The position numbers were made by a program, and so were the translations under genes. A DNA stretch of 64,000 nt from Bradyrhizobium zhengyangense (GTDB lineage: Bacteria > Pseudomonadota > Alphaproteobacteria > Rhizobiales > Xanthobacteraceae). Numbering within the stretch: position 1 is the first letter of the stretch; each line of letters begins with the position of its first letter. Location: assembly GCF_022012435.1 (NCBI RefSeq), contig NZ_JAKLUA010000004.1:62001-126000 (forward strand), given 5' to 3'. Under the pieces are notes generated by a model. It was not told where the DNA came from. It searched no databases and saw only the letters and a program-made list of their open reading frames with translations. Shown piece after piece: positions 25,812-36,511 of the stretch.

Positions 25812-27035
25812 TCAAATCTTGATCACATATTGCTGGTTGTCGGTCGGGTTTTTGATGAGATCGCAGACAGCGGCGGTATCGGCCGGCTTCTGCTGGGCGA
25901 AATCCTCCAGCACCTTGAGCTTCTTGTCGGCGACCTCGGCGATGTGGACGTCGAGCACGCAATGATGCGTCGGCGGATCGATCGTGACCTTGCCGGACGG
26001 CGCGTCGATGCTGATGCCGGTTTCGAGGGCTTCGATAACCTTCATCCGGTCGACACTCCCGGCTTTCTTCACCGCTTCCGCCCACAGCCGGAACCCCTGA
26101 TAGGTTCCCATCGCGAGCTCGGTGATGTTGGGATAGTCGGCGCCGAAGCGCTTGAGGAAGCTCGCGACGAACTTCTCGTTGACCGGATTCTTCAGGTCCT
26201 GGAAGTAATTGTAGCAGATCAGCATGCCGTTACACTCATCGGGCGACAGCACGATGTGCTCATTGCCGACCGCAAACGTGGTCGACGCCATTGGAATGCT
26301 CTTGCGCATGCCGGCAGCCGCCCATTGGCGATAGAAAGAGATATGCGCGCCGCCGACCAGCGCCGACCAAACGAAATCCGGCTTGGCCGCCTGAATCTTG
26401 GAGATGGTCGGGCCGAAATTGGTGACGTCGAGCGGGAAGAAGTCGATCGCGGGGACCTCGCCACCGTTCTCGGTGACGTATTTCTTCACCCATTGCGAGG
26501 TGATCTGGCCGTAATTGTAGTCGGCCGCGATCACGTAAACTTTCTTGCCCCATTTCTTCATGGCATAGGGCACCAGCTTTTCCACCGTCTGTGCGGGGGT
26601 CACGCCGGTATCGAATTGATTGCGATCGCAGACGCCGCCTTCATACTGGGTGTTGTAGAAATAGAGCGTCTTGAATTTGTCGAGCACGGGACGGATTACC
26701 TCGCGCGAAGCCGAGGTGATGCCGCCATGGACCACCGCGACCTTGTCCTTCAGGGCCGCCTGCTGCGCGAACTGGGTGTAGAGCTGCATGTTCGACTGGG
26801 TGTCGTAGTTGATCAGCTTGAGCTGCCGGCCCAAGAGACCACCCGCCGCATTGGCCTCCTCGATGGCAAGGGTCATCGCGTCGACCATCGGCTTGCCGTA
26901 GATGTCGAGGCCGCCGGAGAGATCGTGAATGCTGGCGACGTTGATTGGCTCTTCCGCCCAGGCGCTGGAGGAAAACATCCCGGCGGCAGCGGTAGCCGCC
27001 GTACCCTGCATGAACGTTCTGCGATTGACCCTCAT
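25812..27035 (-). CDS. Periplasmic substrate-binding protein, UrtA / short-chain amide type
   Basis: A 407-residue binding protein with a Tat signal (NRRTFMQGTAATAAAG, cleavage near AWA-EE). The mature part has the Leu/Ile/Val-binding fold: INVASIHDLSGGLDIYG, VHGGITSASREVI, LYFYNTQYEGGVCD and VYVIAADYNYGQ. The NTQYEGG stretch resembles UrtA and amide-binding proteins. The same fold is used by the AmiC sensor encoded at 29990. With the amidases and formamidase around it, the ligand is probably a short amide, urea or formamide. Confidence 0.88.
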   Translation of the reverse strand: MRVNRRTFMQGTAATAAAGMFSSSAWAEEPINVASIHDLSGGLDIYGKPMVDAMTLAIEEANAAGGLLGRQLKLINYDTQSNMQLYTQFAQQAALKDKVAVVHGGITSASREVIRPVLDKFKTLYFYNTQYEGGVCDRNQFDTGVTPAQTVEKLVPYAMKKWGKKVYVIAADYNYGQITSQWVKKYVTENGGEVPAIDFFPLDVTNFGPTISKIQAAKPDFVWSALVGGAHISFYRQWAAAGMRKSIPMASTTFAVGNEHIVLSPDECNGMLICYNYFQDLKNPVNEKFVASFLKRFGADYPNITELAMGTYQGFRLWAEAVKKAGSVDRMKVIEALETGISIDAPSGKVTIDPPTHHCVLDVHIAEVADKKLKVLEDFAQQKPADTAAVCDLIKNPTDNQQYVIKI

Positions 27036-27066
27036 AGCCCTACTCCTCCTCGCGGTTGCCGATGTT

Positions 27067-28065
27067 TCATGAAGTCAGGTATTTCTTCAGAATTGACGCG
27101 CCCATCGTGTATTTCGGGTCGACCATGTTGCCGAGCCGCATCCGCCCGGCCTGGCTGAGCAGCATGTAGGCATCGATCTCGTCGAATCCGTAATCCGCAC
27201 TCATCCAGCGAACCAGCTCGCGATACGCGATCCGCGCCGCATCCTCGAGCGGCCGGGCGCTGCCGATCGTCATGACAAATTCCCTGGTCTCGAGCCGCGG
27301 CCACGCAAAGCTCCAGTCCTTGATGACGTCGATCTGCATCGTCACGGTCGCGCGCTGCTCGATCGCGACGCCCGACAATTCGCCGTCACCCTGGGCGGCA
27401 TGGCAGTCGCCGAGATAGAGAAAGCCGTCATTGACATGTACGGGAAAGTACAGGATCGCGCCCGGCGCTACGTCGGGCAGGTCCATATTGCCGCCGTGAT
27501 AATCCGGCTGCAGCGACGAGATCGCCTCGATCTCGGGCGAGACACCGATCGTGCCGATGAATGGCTGGTACGGCAGCGTGATCTTGTCGCTCCAGCGCAC
27601 GCCGTCCTTGTCGACATGCATGACCCTCACCCGCTCCGGCAATGGCGGATTGAGCAATGCGGTCGACGCGGTTCCGACAAGGCCGCCAAATTCCGGAATG
27701 ATGCAGGTCTTTCCGGCCGGTTGCGCGCCGCGGGTCTCGACGGCAAGAATATGCACCGCCAGACAATGGCCCTTCCCGATGCCGTTGACGGCAATCGGAC
27801 CGCATTGCGGGTTGAGGAAGGGAAACTTCAGCTTTGCGGTCGGACTGTCCTTCTCGCTGGTAATGACGCCGCCAAAGGCATCTTCAGTCTCGACGACGAC
27901 GACGTCGCCCGGATCGATGGTGAGAGCCGGCTTTGCGTAAGGACCGTAGACGTAATGGAAGGAACCCTGCTTTTCGATCGTGAGCTCATGGCGTCGTCCC
28001 GCGTGGCCCTTGGCGAGGCCGCGCTTTGCCATGATCGAGCTCTTCAGCCAGCTATCGTCGGTCAT
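27067..28065 (-). CDS. fmdA: Formamidase/acetamidase
   Basis: Hydrolyses formamide, acetamide or a similar short amide to ammonia and acid. The 332-residue protein has the FmdA_AmdA family features: VHILAVETRGAQPAGK, the segment GGNMDLPDVAPGAILYFPVH near residue 200 and LGDCHAAQGDGELSG near residue 228. I start it at ATG 28065, preceded by AGAGGA, rather than at an in-frame start 12 codons upstream. It lies 58 bases after the first amidase and 31 before the binding protein. Confidence 0.92.
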   Translation of the reverse strand: MTDDSWLKSSIMAKRGLAKGHAGRRHELTIEKQGSFHYVYGPYAKPALTIDPGDVVVVETEDAFGGVITSEKDSPTAKLKFPFLNPQCGPIAVNGIGKGHCLAVHILAVETRGAQPAGKTCIIPEFGGLVGTASTALLNPPLPERVRVMHVDKDGVRWSDKITLPYQPFIGTIGVSPEIEAISSLQPDYHGGNMDLPDVAPGAILYFPVHVNDGFLYLGDCHAAQGDGELSGVAIEQRATVTMQIDVIKDWSFAWPRLETREFVMTIGSARPLEDAARIAYRELVRWMSADYGFDEIDAYMLLSQAGRMRLGNMVDPKYTMGASILKKYLTS

Positions 28066-28123
28066 TGCGAAATCCTCTGAGGCAATCGGCGCTGCAAGCA
28101 CGCCGACGCCGGATGCACCTTGG

Positions 28124-29641
28124 TCAGTTTGATTTCCAGTCTCCGGCAGCCTCGATCGCCCGCGCCAGCCGCATCAGCGTGGTTTCCTCGAAGTGGCGCC
28201 CGACCAGCATCAGGCCGACCGGCAAACCATTGACGCGGCCGCATGGCACGGTGAAGGCAGGATGCCCGGAAACGTCGAACGAGCAGGTGTTGGCCTGCAT
28301 ATTGAGCGCGACGTCGATCACGGTGTTGAGCGGCGCATCGGGCGGCGGGATCGGCGTCGCCGTGAATGGAATCGTCGGCATCACCAGCGCGTCGAATTTC
28401 TGCAGCGCATCATCGTAGGCCCGACGCAGCAAGAGCCGGAGATTTTGCGCCTTTGAATGATAGCGCCCGTGATAGTGGCGGTGCATGTACTCGCCGAGCA
28501 TCAGCACCAGCTTCACCGTAGGCGACACGTCGTTGATCCGTGTCCCCATGCCGCGCGCAAGCGCCTCCTGCATCGAGACCGGATAATAGCCCTGGACGTT
28601 GTTGCCGACACCGTAGCCTTTCAGCATCATCTCGGCGGCGCCCTCCAGGATGACGCCGCTCCAGACGTGCGGTCCATCGAGATGCCAGGGCACGGAGACG
28701 TCCTCGCTTGCGATGCCGGCTTTGCCCAGCGCCGCAATGGTTTGCCGCACCTTCTCGTTGACCGCCGGATCGCTCTCGGGATGACCAAACCCCTCGCGCA
28801 GGACGCCGACGCGCAATCCCCTCGCCGGTTGGCCGAGCGCCGCCATATAGTCGCCGGTGCGCGCTGCAATTGTCCTCGTGTCCCAGCCGTCGTGACCGGC
28901 GATGACCGTCAGCAGGCGTGCGACGTCTTCGACCGAAGCGCACATCGGTCCGCAATGATCGACCGAATAGCTGATCGGCATCGAGCCGGTGGTCGGCACT
29001 AGGCCCCAGGTCGGCTTCAAGCCGTAAACGCCGCACCAGCTCGACGGCGTCCTGATCGAGCCGCCCTGGTCGCCGCCGAGCGCCATCGGCACTTCACCCG
29101 ATGCGACCAGCGCAGCGCTGCCGCCGGAGGAGCCGCCGGCGCTGTGGGCCGGATTGTGCGGATTGCGGATCACGCCGCCGGCGCAGGTATGGCTTGCGCC
29201 TGAAAAGCAGAGATCCTCACACGCGGCTTTGCCGGCGATGGTGCCACCGGCGTCGAGAATGCGCGTCACGACGGTAGCGTCGAGCTCGGGGACATAACCT
29301 TCGAGCAGCGCCGAGCCGTTCATCATCGGCACGCCGGCGACGCAGATATTGTCCTTGATCGCGATCTTCTTGCCGCTCAACAGCCCCTCTGCGCCGGTGC
29401 GGATATTCGTCTTCCAGTACCAGGCGCCGTAAGGATTTTCGGACGCCGCAGGCCGGTAGCCCGGCGAGCGCGGCGCGACCGGCGCCAGCGCCGGCGGCAC
29501 CAGCTCGTCCAGACGGCCGTAGGACGTCAATGGTCCCTTGAAGGCCTGCTGAAATGCAGCGATCTCCTCATTGGTGAGGACCAGACCAAAGTCCGCACCG
29601 AGATCCTCGATCTGCTCCAGCGTCGGAAGGCGAACCGCCAT
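28124..29641 (-). CDS. Amidase-signature hydrolase (second paralogue, first gene of the amide operon)
   Basis: A 505-residue amidase with the Ser-cisSer-Lys triad: Lys96 in AIKDNICVAG, the cis-Ser in GGSSGGSA (about 171-172) and Ser195 in GGDQGGSIRTP. It is similar over its length to the amidase at 20854-22368, so the operon carries a duplicated enzyme, one at each side of the transporter. AAGGGTGGA precedes ATG 29641. The leader upstream contains an intrinsic terminator, so expression is probably controlled by antitermination. Confidence 0.92.
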   Translation of the reverse strand: MAVRLPTLEQIEDLGADFGLVLTNEEIAAFQQAFKGPLTSYGRLDELVPPALAPVAPRSPGYRPAASENPYGAWYWKTNIRTGAEGLLSGKKIAIKDNICVAGVPMMNGSALLEGYVPELDATVVTRILDAGGTIAGKAACEDLCFSGASHTCAGGVIRNPHNPAHSAGGSSGGSAALVASGEVPMALGGDQGGSIRTPSSWCGVYGLKPTWGLVPTTGSMPISYSVDHCGPMCASVEDVARLLTVIAGHDGWDTRTIAARTGDYMAALGQPARGLRVGVLREGFGHPESDPAVNEKVRQTIAALGKAGIASEDVSVPWHLDGPHVWSGVILEGAAEMMLKGYGVGNNVQGYYPVSMQEALARGMGTRINDVSPTVKLVLMLGEYMHRHYHGRYHSKAQNLRLLLRRAYDDALQKFDALVMPTIPFTATPIPPPDAPLNTVIDVALNMQANTCSFDVSGHPAFTVPCGRVNGLPVGLMLVGRHFEETTLMRLARAIEAAGDWKSN

Positions 29642-29672
29642 GCTCCACCCTTCATGTCAGGGAGACAAAACG

Positions 29673-29710
29673 AAAAAAGCCACCCGCGGCCCGAGAAGGC
29701 CCCGAATGGC
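29673..29710 (-). terminator. Leader attenuator of the amide operon, probable AmiR target
   Basis: On the minus strand, 29703-29710 (GCCATTCG) pairs fully, with two G-U pairs, with 29679-29686 (CGGGTGGC). An inner GGCC/GGCC stem closes a 6-base loop at 29692-29697, and six T follow at 29673-29678. This is a strong intrinsic terminator only 31 bases before the amidase start codon, so it must be bypassed for the operon to be read. The divergent amiR encodes an ANTAR antiterminator. Confidence 0.75.
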
Positions 29711-29833
29711 AACAATGCCGATGCTATCAGTGGTCGCGTAGGTTACGGTGCAGATCGAAACTTGGAAGTCGTCGCTCAGACGTCATCGGCTGTGCGAGAA
29801 CTCTTTCGCCATGCACGCGTTCACGTGGCCATT

Positions 29834-29863
29834 ATTGTGTCTTAGCGCCGCCAGCCTTGTCAA
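29834..29863 (-). promoter_or_regulatory. Candidate sigma-70 promoter of the amide operon
   Basis: On the minus strand TTGACA (29858-29863) is followed after 18 bases by CACAAT (29834-29839), a 4-of-6 match to the -10 box. Transcription would start near 29827, giving a leader of about 185 bases that contains the attenuator. Confidence 0.45.
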
Positions 29864-29896
29864 TGCGAGGTCCGCACCTTTTTTATGCGGGTCGCA
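29864..29896. promoter_or_regulatory. Two-step dyad between amidase and amiC promoters
   Basis: TGCGA (29864-29868) pairs with TCGCA (29892-29896), and CCGCA (29872-29876) with TGCGG (29886-29890), around an AT-rich centre CCTTTTTTA. It abuts the candidate -35 box of the amide operon. It could bind a regulator or fold in the amiC leader; no regulator can be assigned. Confidence 0.35.
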
Positions 29897-29989
29897 TCAA
29901 TGACATGCAGTGCCGATTGACGATGCAAGCAAGCAAGGCCTAGCTTTCAGCGACGAGACTATCGCCGAACAGCGCGCCCGGGTTTCTTC

Positions 29990-31171
29990 ATGAGCAAGCC
30001 GTCCATCCCTCTCGGCCTCGTATTTTCGCAGTCGGGACCCTACGCCATGATGGCCGGCGAAATGCGCAAGAGCGCATTAATGGCGGTCGACGAAATCAAC
30101 GAGAGCGACGCGTTCGATTTCTCGTTCGCACCTCATCTCCGCGATCCCGGCGGCGTCGTCGCCGAGTATCACACCGCGTGCGCCGATCTCATTCGCGAGG
30201 AGCATGTCGGCCACATCGTCGGCTGTTACACGTCGGCCTCGCGCAAGCAGGTCATTCCGATCGTCGAACGGACCGAGCGACTGCTCTGGCATCCGGCGCG
30301 CTACGAAGGTTTCGAAAGCAGCGACAACGTCATCTATGTCGGCGCCGCACCAAACCAGCATGTCGTGCCGCTGGTGCGTCATATGCTCGACCACATCTCC
30401 GCCGACGTATTCTGTATCGGGTCCAATTATATCTGGACCTGGGAAATGAACCGCGTCATCCGCGAAATCGTGACCAGCGCCGGCGGCCGTGTTCTTGCCG
30501 AACGCTTGCTCGAACTCGGCGAGACCGCGGTGGACCACATCGTCACCGAGATCATCGATCGGCGGCCGCCGGTCGTGTTTAATACGCTGGTCGGTGAATC
30601 CAGCTACGCGTTCATGCGTGCCCTCCATGCGGCGGCGACGCGCGCCGGTCTCTCGATCCCGATGCTGAGCTGCAGCCTGTGCGAGCCCGAACTCAAGCTG
30701 ATCGGATCTGCGGCCTCGGTTGGATGCATCACCTCGTCCGCCTATTTCGAGAGCATCGAGGGCGCCGACAATCGCAGCTTTGTGGCGCGATGGAAGGCGC
30801 GTCATGGCAGAGACAGCAGCCTCTCGGTGGACGGGCAGTCTACTTATGTCTGCGTGATGCTGCTTGCCCGCGCCATCCGCCGCGCGGGTTCGGCGGAGGT
30901 CGGCGCCGTGCGGCGCGCTGCGGCAAATCATCGCTACGATTCTCCGCAAGGTCCGGTTTGGGTGGATCCCGACAACAATCACTGCTTCCTTACGCCGCGG
31001 CTCGCGCGCTCGATGCCTGGGTGTCAGTTCAGCATCTTCTGGGAAGCGGATGCCCCAGAACGTCCCGACCCCTATCTTTCGAACCTCGACCTGACGGCGA
31101 TTGGCACGAGGGCGGAAAAGAGCAATGATACGATGGCGAAGCGCTCGAACCATTTGCGTATCGTGAAATGA
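29990..31171 (+). CDS. amiC: AmiC-like amide sensor / negative regulator
   Basis: AmiC is a cytoplasmic relative of periplasmic binding proteins; it holds AmiR inactive until an amide binds. The 393-residue protein lacks a signal peptide and begins directly with the ligand-binding fold: PLGLVFSQSGPYAMMAGEMR, VGCYTSASRKQVIPIVER, LLWHPARYEGFE and FCIGSNYIWTWEMNR. It is divergent from the amidase operon and overlaps amiR by 4 bases, the classical amiCR arrangement known from Pseudomonas aeruginosa. Confidence 0.88.
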   Translation: MSKPSIPLGLVFSQSGPYAMMAGEMRKSALMAVDEINESDAFDFSFAPHLRDPGGVVAEYHTACADLIREEHVGHIVGCYTSASRKQVIPIVERTERLLWHPARYEGFESSDNVIYVGAAPNQHVVPLVRHMLDHISADVFCIGSNYIWTWEMNRVIREIVTSAGGRVLAERLLELGETAVDHIVTEIIDRRPPVVFNTLVGESSYAFMRALHAAATRAGLSIPMLSCSLCEPELKLIGSAASVGCITSSAYFESIEGADNRSFVARWKARHGRDSSLSVDGQSTYVCVMLLARAIRRAGSAEVGAVRRAAANHRYDSPQGPVWVDPDNNHCFLTPRLARSMPGCQFSIFWEADAPERPDPYLSNLDLTAIGTRAEKSNDTMAKRSNHLRIVK

Positions 31172-31767
31172 CCAGACCATCCCCTTTTTCCGTCCGTGGC
31201 CGTCGCGCTCTCATGGTGATGAGGGATGAGCGCGAAATCCCGATTGTACGCCGCCAGCTCAGTCGCCTCGGCATGACGATCTCCGAGCATGATCCGGCCG
31301 AGCCGCCGCGTGACCAGTCTTCCGACGTCATCCTGTTGGATGCAGACAGCATTCCCATCAAGTCCGACCATGCCATCTTGTGGAAAGGCAGCATCCCGAT
31401 TATTGCGCTGATCGGAACTGAAACGCCCAGTCGATTGAAGTGGCTACTGGACCTGCAACCCGCGTCATTTCTCGTCAAGCCGCTCCGTTCTGCCGGGCTC
31501 TATACCGCACTTGTGGTCGCGTTCGATTCAGCGCAACAAAGATTGGAGCAAGCCGCGCACATTGAAAAGCTGGAGGATCGCATCCGGTCCCGGCGGGTCG
31601 TGTTCGCCGCCGTACTGCAGATCATGCGCGGTCACGACCTGTCAGAAAAGGACGCGTTCGCGCTCATTCGGCAAACGTCAATGCGGCATCGCACGACCAT
31701 CGAGGTCTTGAGCGCGGAGATCGTGGCAGCCGGCGGAATGCCGAACCGGACGACGCGAACGGCATAG
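31168..31767 (+). CDS. amiR: AmiR-like ANTAR antiterminator
   Basis: A 199-residue regulator with an N-terminal receiver-like domain that lacks a clear phosphoacceptor set (VILLDADSIP, then LVKPLRSAGLYTAL), a coiled-coil (about 115-140) and a C-terminal ANTAR domain (about 140-195: SRRVVFAAVLQIMRGHDLSEKDAF, SMRHRTTIEVLSAEIV). ANTAR domains bind paired RNA hairpins in leaders and prevent terminator folding. The target is most likely the leader terminator at 29673-29710. Translation is coupled to amiC through ATGA. Confidence 0.9.
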   Translation: MTRPSPFSVRGRRALMVMRDEREIPIVRRQLSRLGMTISEHDPAEPPRDQSSDVILLDADSIPIKSDHAILWKGSIPIIALIGTETPSRLKWLLDLQPASFLVKPLRSAGLYTALVVAFDSAQQRLEQAAHIEKLEDRIRSRRVVFAAVLQIMRGHDLSEKDAFALIRQTSMRHRTTIEVLSAEIVAAGGMPNRTTRTA

Positions 31768-31957
31768 CAATTGGAGTCGCGCGGGGCCCTCGATCTAGAT
31801 TCTGAACCGATCAGCTCTCAGCTATTACCTCATCGGTCCGCCAACTGACCATTTCGCATGAAGCTTATGAGAGGAGCCACCGCAGCGGCGAAGGTCTGCT
31901 CTGCTCCAAATCGCCGACCGCAGCTGCAATGTCGGAATCTCTGACAATGAGATGGCC

Positions 31958-33187
31958 TCATCGAGCCACTAGCGGCACGTAGTCTTCGAGCTCAGGATCT
32001 GGAAACTGTACCGCGCGGCCGAGTTCAGCCGAACGATACAGGCCCATGAGCATTTCCATGACTCCAACTCCGTCATCGAAGGTCTCGGCAGGGCTTCTAC
32101 CAAGCCTGAACGCTTCGACCATATGACGGTTTTCGTCTGTGTAACCATAGGCACCAGCCTCGTCCTCCACCACCGGCATCAGGCCCTGTTCGGCATTCTG
32201 TTTCTCGACGAGATCCTCGCCTTCCGACCCGGTGAGCGTCCGCGACAGGAAGACCTTGAGCCCGGTCGAAAGCGACGAAAACTCCATCGAGTATTCGGGA
32301 CCGAGCAACTCGAGCTGAATACGCAGCCCGGCGCCAACATAGGCCCATGATGTCGTTGCCTCGATCATCAGTTGATGTCCGTCGGCGTCCTCCATCGTGA
32401 CGATGCCGCGCGCGAAATCTTCGACGGGGCGCTTTGCAAAATCGATACCCATTCGCGCCTTGAGATCGGCGGCATAGCGGGGCCGTGTCCATTTGAGATT
32501 GGCCGTCGTGGCGCTGGCACTGACCAGCCGCAGGGACTCGCGCTTCGCGCCCGGCGCGGTCAGCATGAAGCGTGCGACCTCGACCGAATGGCACATCATG
32601 TCGGAAAGCACTCCGCCACCCTGCTTGTCGCCTTGCCAGAACCACGGCTCGTGCGGTCCGGAATGCTCCTCTGCCGCACGAGCAAGATAAGGTCGACCGC
32701 TGCCGGGTACGGCGCGCCGCCAGATGATGTCTTTGCCGCGCATCACCGCAGTCGAGAAGATCTGGTTTTCCAGATAGCCGTGGAGCAGGCCTGCATCTTC
32801 GGCCAGCCTGAGCATTTCGCGTGCCTCAGCAAGTGTACGTGCCAACGGCTTTTCGCAGGCGACGGCGCGCAGAGGGGCTCCGGCCTTGGTCACACGATGA
32901 ATCTCGCGCATGATGTCGAGGCGCGTGTCGTTCGGTGTCAACAGCCAGAGCGCATCCACCTCGCCGGACATGGCCATCGCCTCGATGCTATCGAACACCT
33001 GCGTCTGTCCAAGTCTAAGACTTCGCGCCTTGTCCGCAATACGCGCACGACGCTCCGCGGAACGGCTGTACACACCGCCAACGCTAACGTTGCGTACGCC
33101 GAGCATCGACTGCAAATGGAATGCAGCGATAAAGCCACTACCGATGAGCCCGACACGCAGTATCGGAAGTTCGTTGAGCTTCTGCAT
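31958..33187 (-). CDS. Gfo/Idh/MocA-family NAD(P)-dependent oxidoreductase
   Basis: A 409-residue enzyme of the glucose-fructose oxidoreductase family. The Rossmann motif VGLIGSGFIAAFH is at residues 12-24, the conserved ACEKPLA at about 108-114, and the catalytic-domain region GGGVLSDMMCHSVEVARFML near 210. Family members oxidise or isomerise sugars, inositols and related ring compounds. It is the last gene of the leftward unit behind the double ATPase (33-base gap). The substrate cannot be read from sequence. Confidence 0.85.
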   Translation of the reverse strand: MQKLNELPILRVGLIGSGFIAAFHLQSMLGVRNVSVGGVYSRSAERRARIADKARSLRLGQTQVFDSIEAMAMSGEVDALWLLTPNDTRLDIMREIHRVTKAGAPLRAVACEKPLARTLAEAREMLRLAEDAGLLHGYLENQIFSTAVMRGKDIIWRRAVPGSGRPYLARAAEEHSGPHEPWFWQGDKQGGGVLSDMMCHSVEVARFMLTAPGAKRESLRLVSASATTANLKWTRPRYAADLKARMGIDFAKRPVEDFARGIVTMEDADGHQLMIEATTSWAYVGAGLRIQLELLGPEYSMEFSSLSTGLKVFLSRTLTGSEGEDLVEKQNAEQGLMPVVEDEAGAYGYTDENRHMVEAFRLGRSPAETFDDGVGVMEMLMGLYRSAELGRAVQFPDPELEDYVPLVAR

Positions 33188-33220
33188 ATCAGGCCTCCTT
33201 CAATGATGGCTGGGCTTGGA

Positions 33221-34840
<1,620 letters not shown>

Positions 34841-34878
34841 TCTGCCCGATCCAACATCGCGCTTCTCCCTCGTCCCGA

Positions 34879-36474
34879 TCACGCCGCCAGCGCGATGCCA
34901 TCCTTGCGATGATCCGACGCGCCGAACATGACACCCCGAGACGTATCGACGTGCACGGCCTGGTAGCCTCCTAACGGTTCGTCGGCCCAGACGACGCGAT
35001 GGCCGCGACCGATCAAATCGTCAGCTACGGCGCCGGGAATCGTAGGTTCGAGCGTCACTGCGCCATCGAATGCAAAGCTGCGCGGCGCATCCGAGGACTG
35101 TTGAATGTCCATCCCGCGGTCGAGCATGCCACTCAGGATCTGCAAATGCCCCGTCGCCTGATATTGTCCGCCCATCACACCAAAAGCCATGACCGGCCTG
35201 TCATGCTTGGCGAGCAAACCCGGAATGATCGTGTGGAATGGACGCTTTCCTGGCGCAATGACGTTGGGATGCCCGTCAATGAGCGAGAACCCCGAACCCC
35301 GATTCTGCAGCAACACGCCCGAGCGAGGAGCGTAGATGCCGCTTCCGAAGGCGAAGAACAGCGAATTGATGAGAGACACCATGTTGCCGTCGCGATCCGC
35401 GACCGCAACGTAGGCGGTATCACGATGAACAGGCATGTCGAAGTCTGTCGGTGCGCTCGCACGCTCGCGGCTGATGCGAGAGCGCAAAGTCGCGACTGAT
35501 CTCTCGGAGAGCAGTGCATCGATATCGAATGGGCGGAACGAGGGATCCGCGAGGAGCGCGTCGCGCTGCCGGTAAGCGGCCTTGGTCGCCTCGGCAAGCA
35601 GATGGATGCGGTCCGCCTCGCCGAGCGTGGTGTCGGTCATGTCGTAGCCGGCCAGGATTCGCGCGATCAACAGCGCTGCCACGCCCTGCCCGTTCGGCGG
35701 GCATTGCCAGATTTGATGATCACGGTAGTCGGCGCTGATCGGCGTCACGTAGTCCGACCGCGCGGTCGCTAGATCGTCGGCCTCCATCAGGCCGCCGAGC
35801 GCCTTCAAGATCGAGACGATTTCATCGGCGACGGCACCTTCGTAAAACGCGGCTCGGCCCTCACGTGCGATCCGACGCAGCGTGGCGCCGAGCGCCGGAT
35901 GGCTGAGCTTGCCGCCGACGACGGGCGCAGTGCCGCCGGGAAGATATACGGGAGCCCCAGTCTGATGCCGTTCGATGCGATTGGCATAGCGTGCCCAGTC
36001 GAGGGCAGCGCGCGGCGTGACTACGAAGCCGCTCTCAGCCGCTTTGATCGCTGGTGCAAAAACCTCGTCCAGACCCTTCGATCCATGATCGGCAGAGAGC
36101 CGGCACCAGGCATCGACCGCCCCCGGAATCGTAACAGCATGTGGCGAGTCATCCGGGATCGACATCAATCCCAGCTGCCGGAACCAGCCTGGCTCTGCCT
36201 TCGCCGGCGCTCGACCCGAGCCATTGATGGCGACCGGTTTGCCCGAGGCAGGAGCATAAATCGCAAAGCAGTCGCCACCGATGCCGGTCATGTGCGGATC
36301 AATAACGCCTTGAAGAGCGATTGCGGCAATCGCGGCATCGACGGCGTTGCCGCCGCTGCGCAGGATGTCGACCGCAGCTAACGTGACGGCGGGATGGGAG
36401 GCAGCGACCATGCCCCGATCGCCGACCGCCAAGGAGCGGCCTGGCACCATGAAATCGCGCTGTCCCCAGCTCAT
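34879..36474 (-). CDS. ggt: Gamma-glutamyltransferase-like Ntn hydrolase
   Basis: A 531-residue homologue of gamma-glutamyltranspeptidase, an enzyme that is made as one chain and cleaves itself before a catalytic Thr. Family marks are ASHPAVTLAAVDILRSGGNAVDAA near residue 25, HMTGIGGDCFAIY near 60, the presumed cleavage/catalytic Thr in HRDTAYVAVADRDGNMVS near 350, and GVMGGQYQATGH near 435. No signal peptide is seen, so it may act in the cytoplasm on imported substrate. GGAGAAGG precedes ATG 36474. It sits between the ROK regulator and the importer ATPase. Confidence 0.88.
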   Translation of the reverse strand: MSWGQRDFMVPGRSLAVGDRGMVAASHPAVTLAAVDILRSGGNAVDAAIAAIALQGVIDPHMTGIGGDCFAIYAPASGKPVAINGSGRAPAKAEPGWFRQLGLMSIPDDSPHAVTIPGAVDAWCRLSADHGSKGLDEVFAPAIKAAESGFVVTPRAALDWARYANRIERHQTGAPVYLPGGTAPVVGGKLSHPALGATLRRIAREGRAAFYEGAVADEIVSILKALGGLMEADDLATARSDYVTPISADYRDHQIWQCPPNGQGVAALLIARILAGYDMTDTTLGEADRIHLLAEATKAAYRQRDALLADPSFRPFDIDALLSERSVATLRSRISRERASAPTDFDMPVHRDTAYVAVADRDGNMVSLINSLFFAFGSGIYAPRSGVLLQNRGSGFSLIDGHPNVIAPGKRPFHTIIPGLLAKHDRPVMAFGVMGGQYQATGHLQILSGMLDRGMDIQQSSDAPRSFAFDGAVTLEPTIPGAVADDLIGRGHRVVWADEPLGGYQAVHVDTSRGVMFGASDHRKDGIALAA

Positions 36475-36511
36475 GCCCTTCTCCGATCGTTGATGTGAGG
36501 CCGCTGGACTT

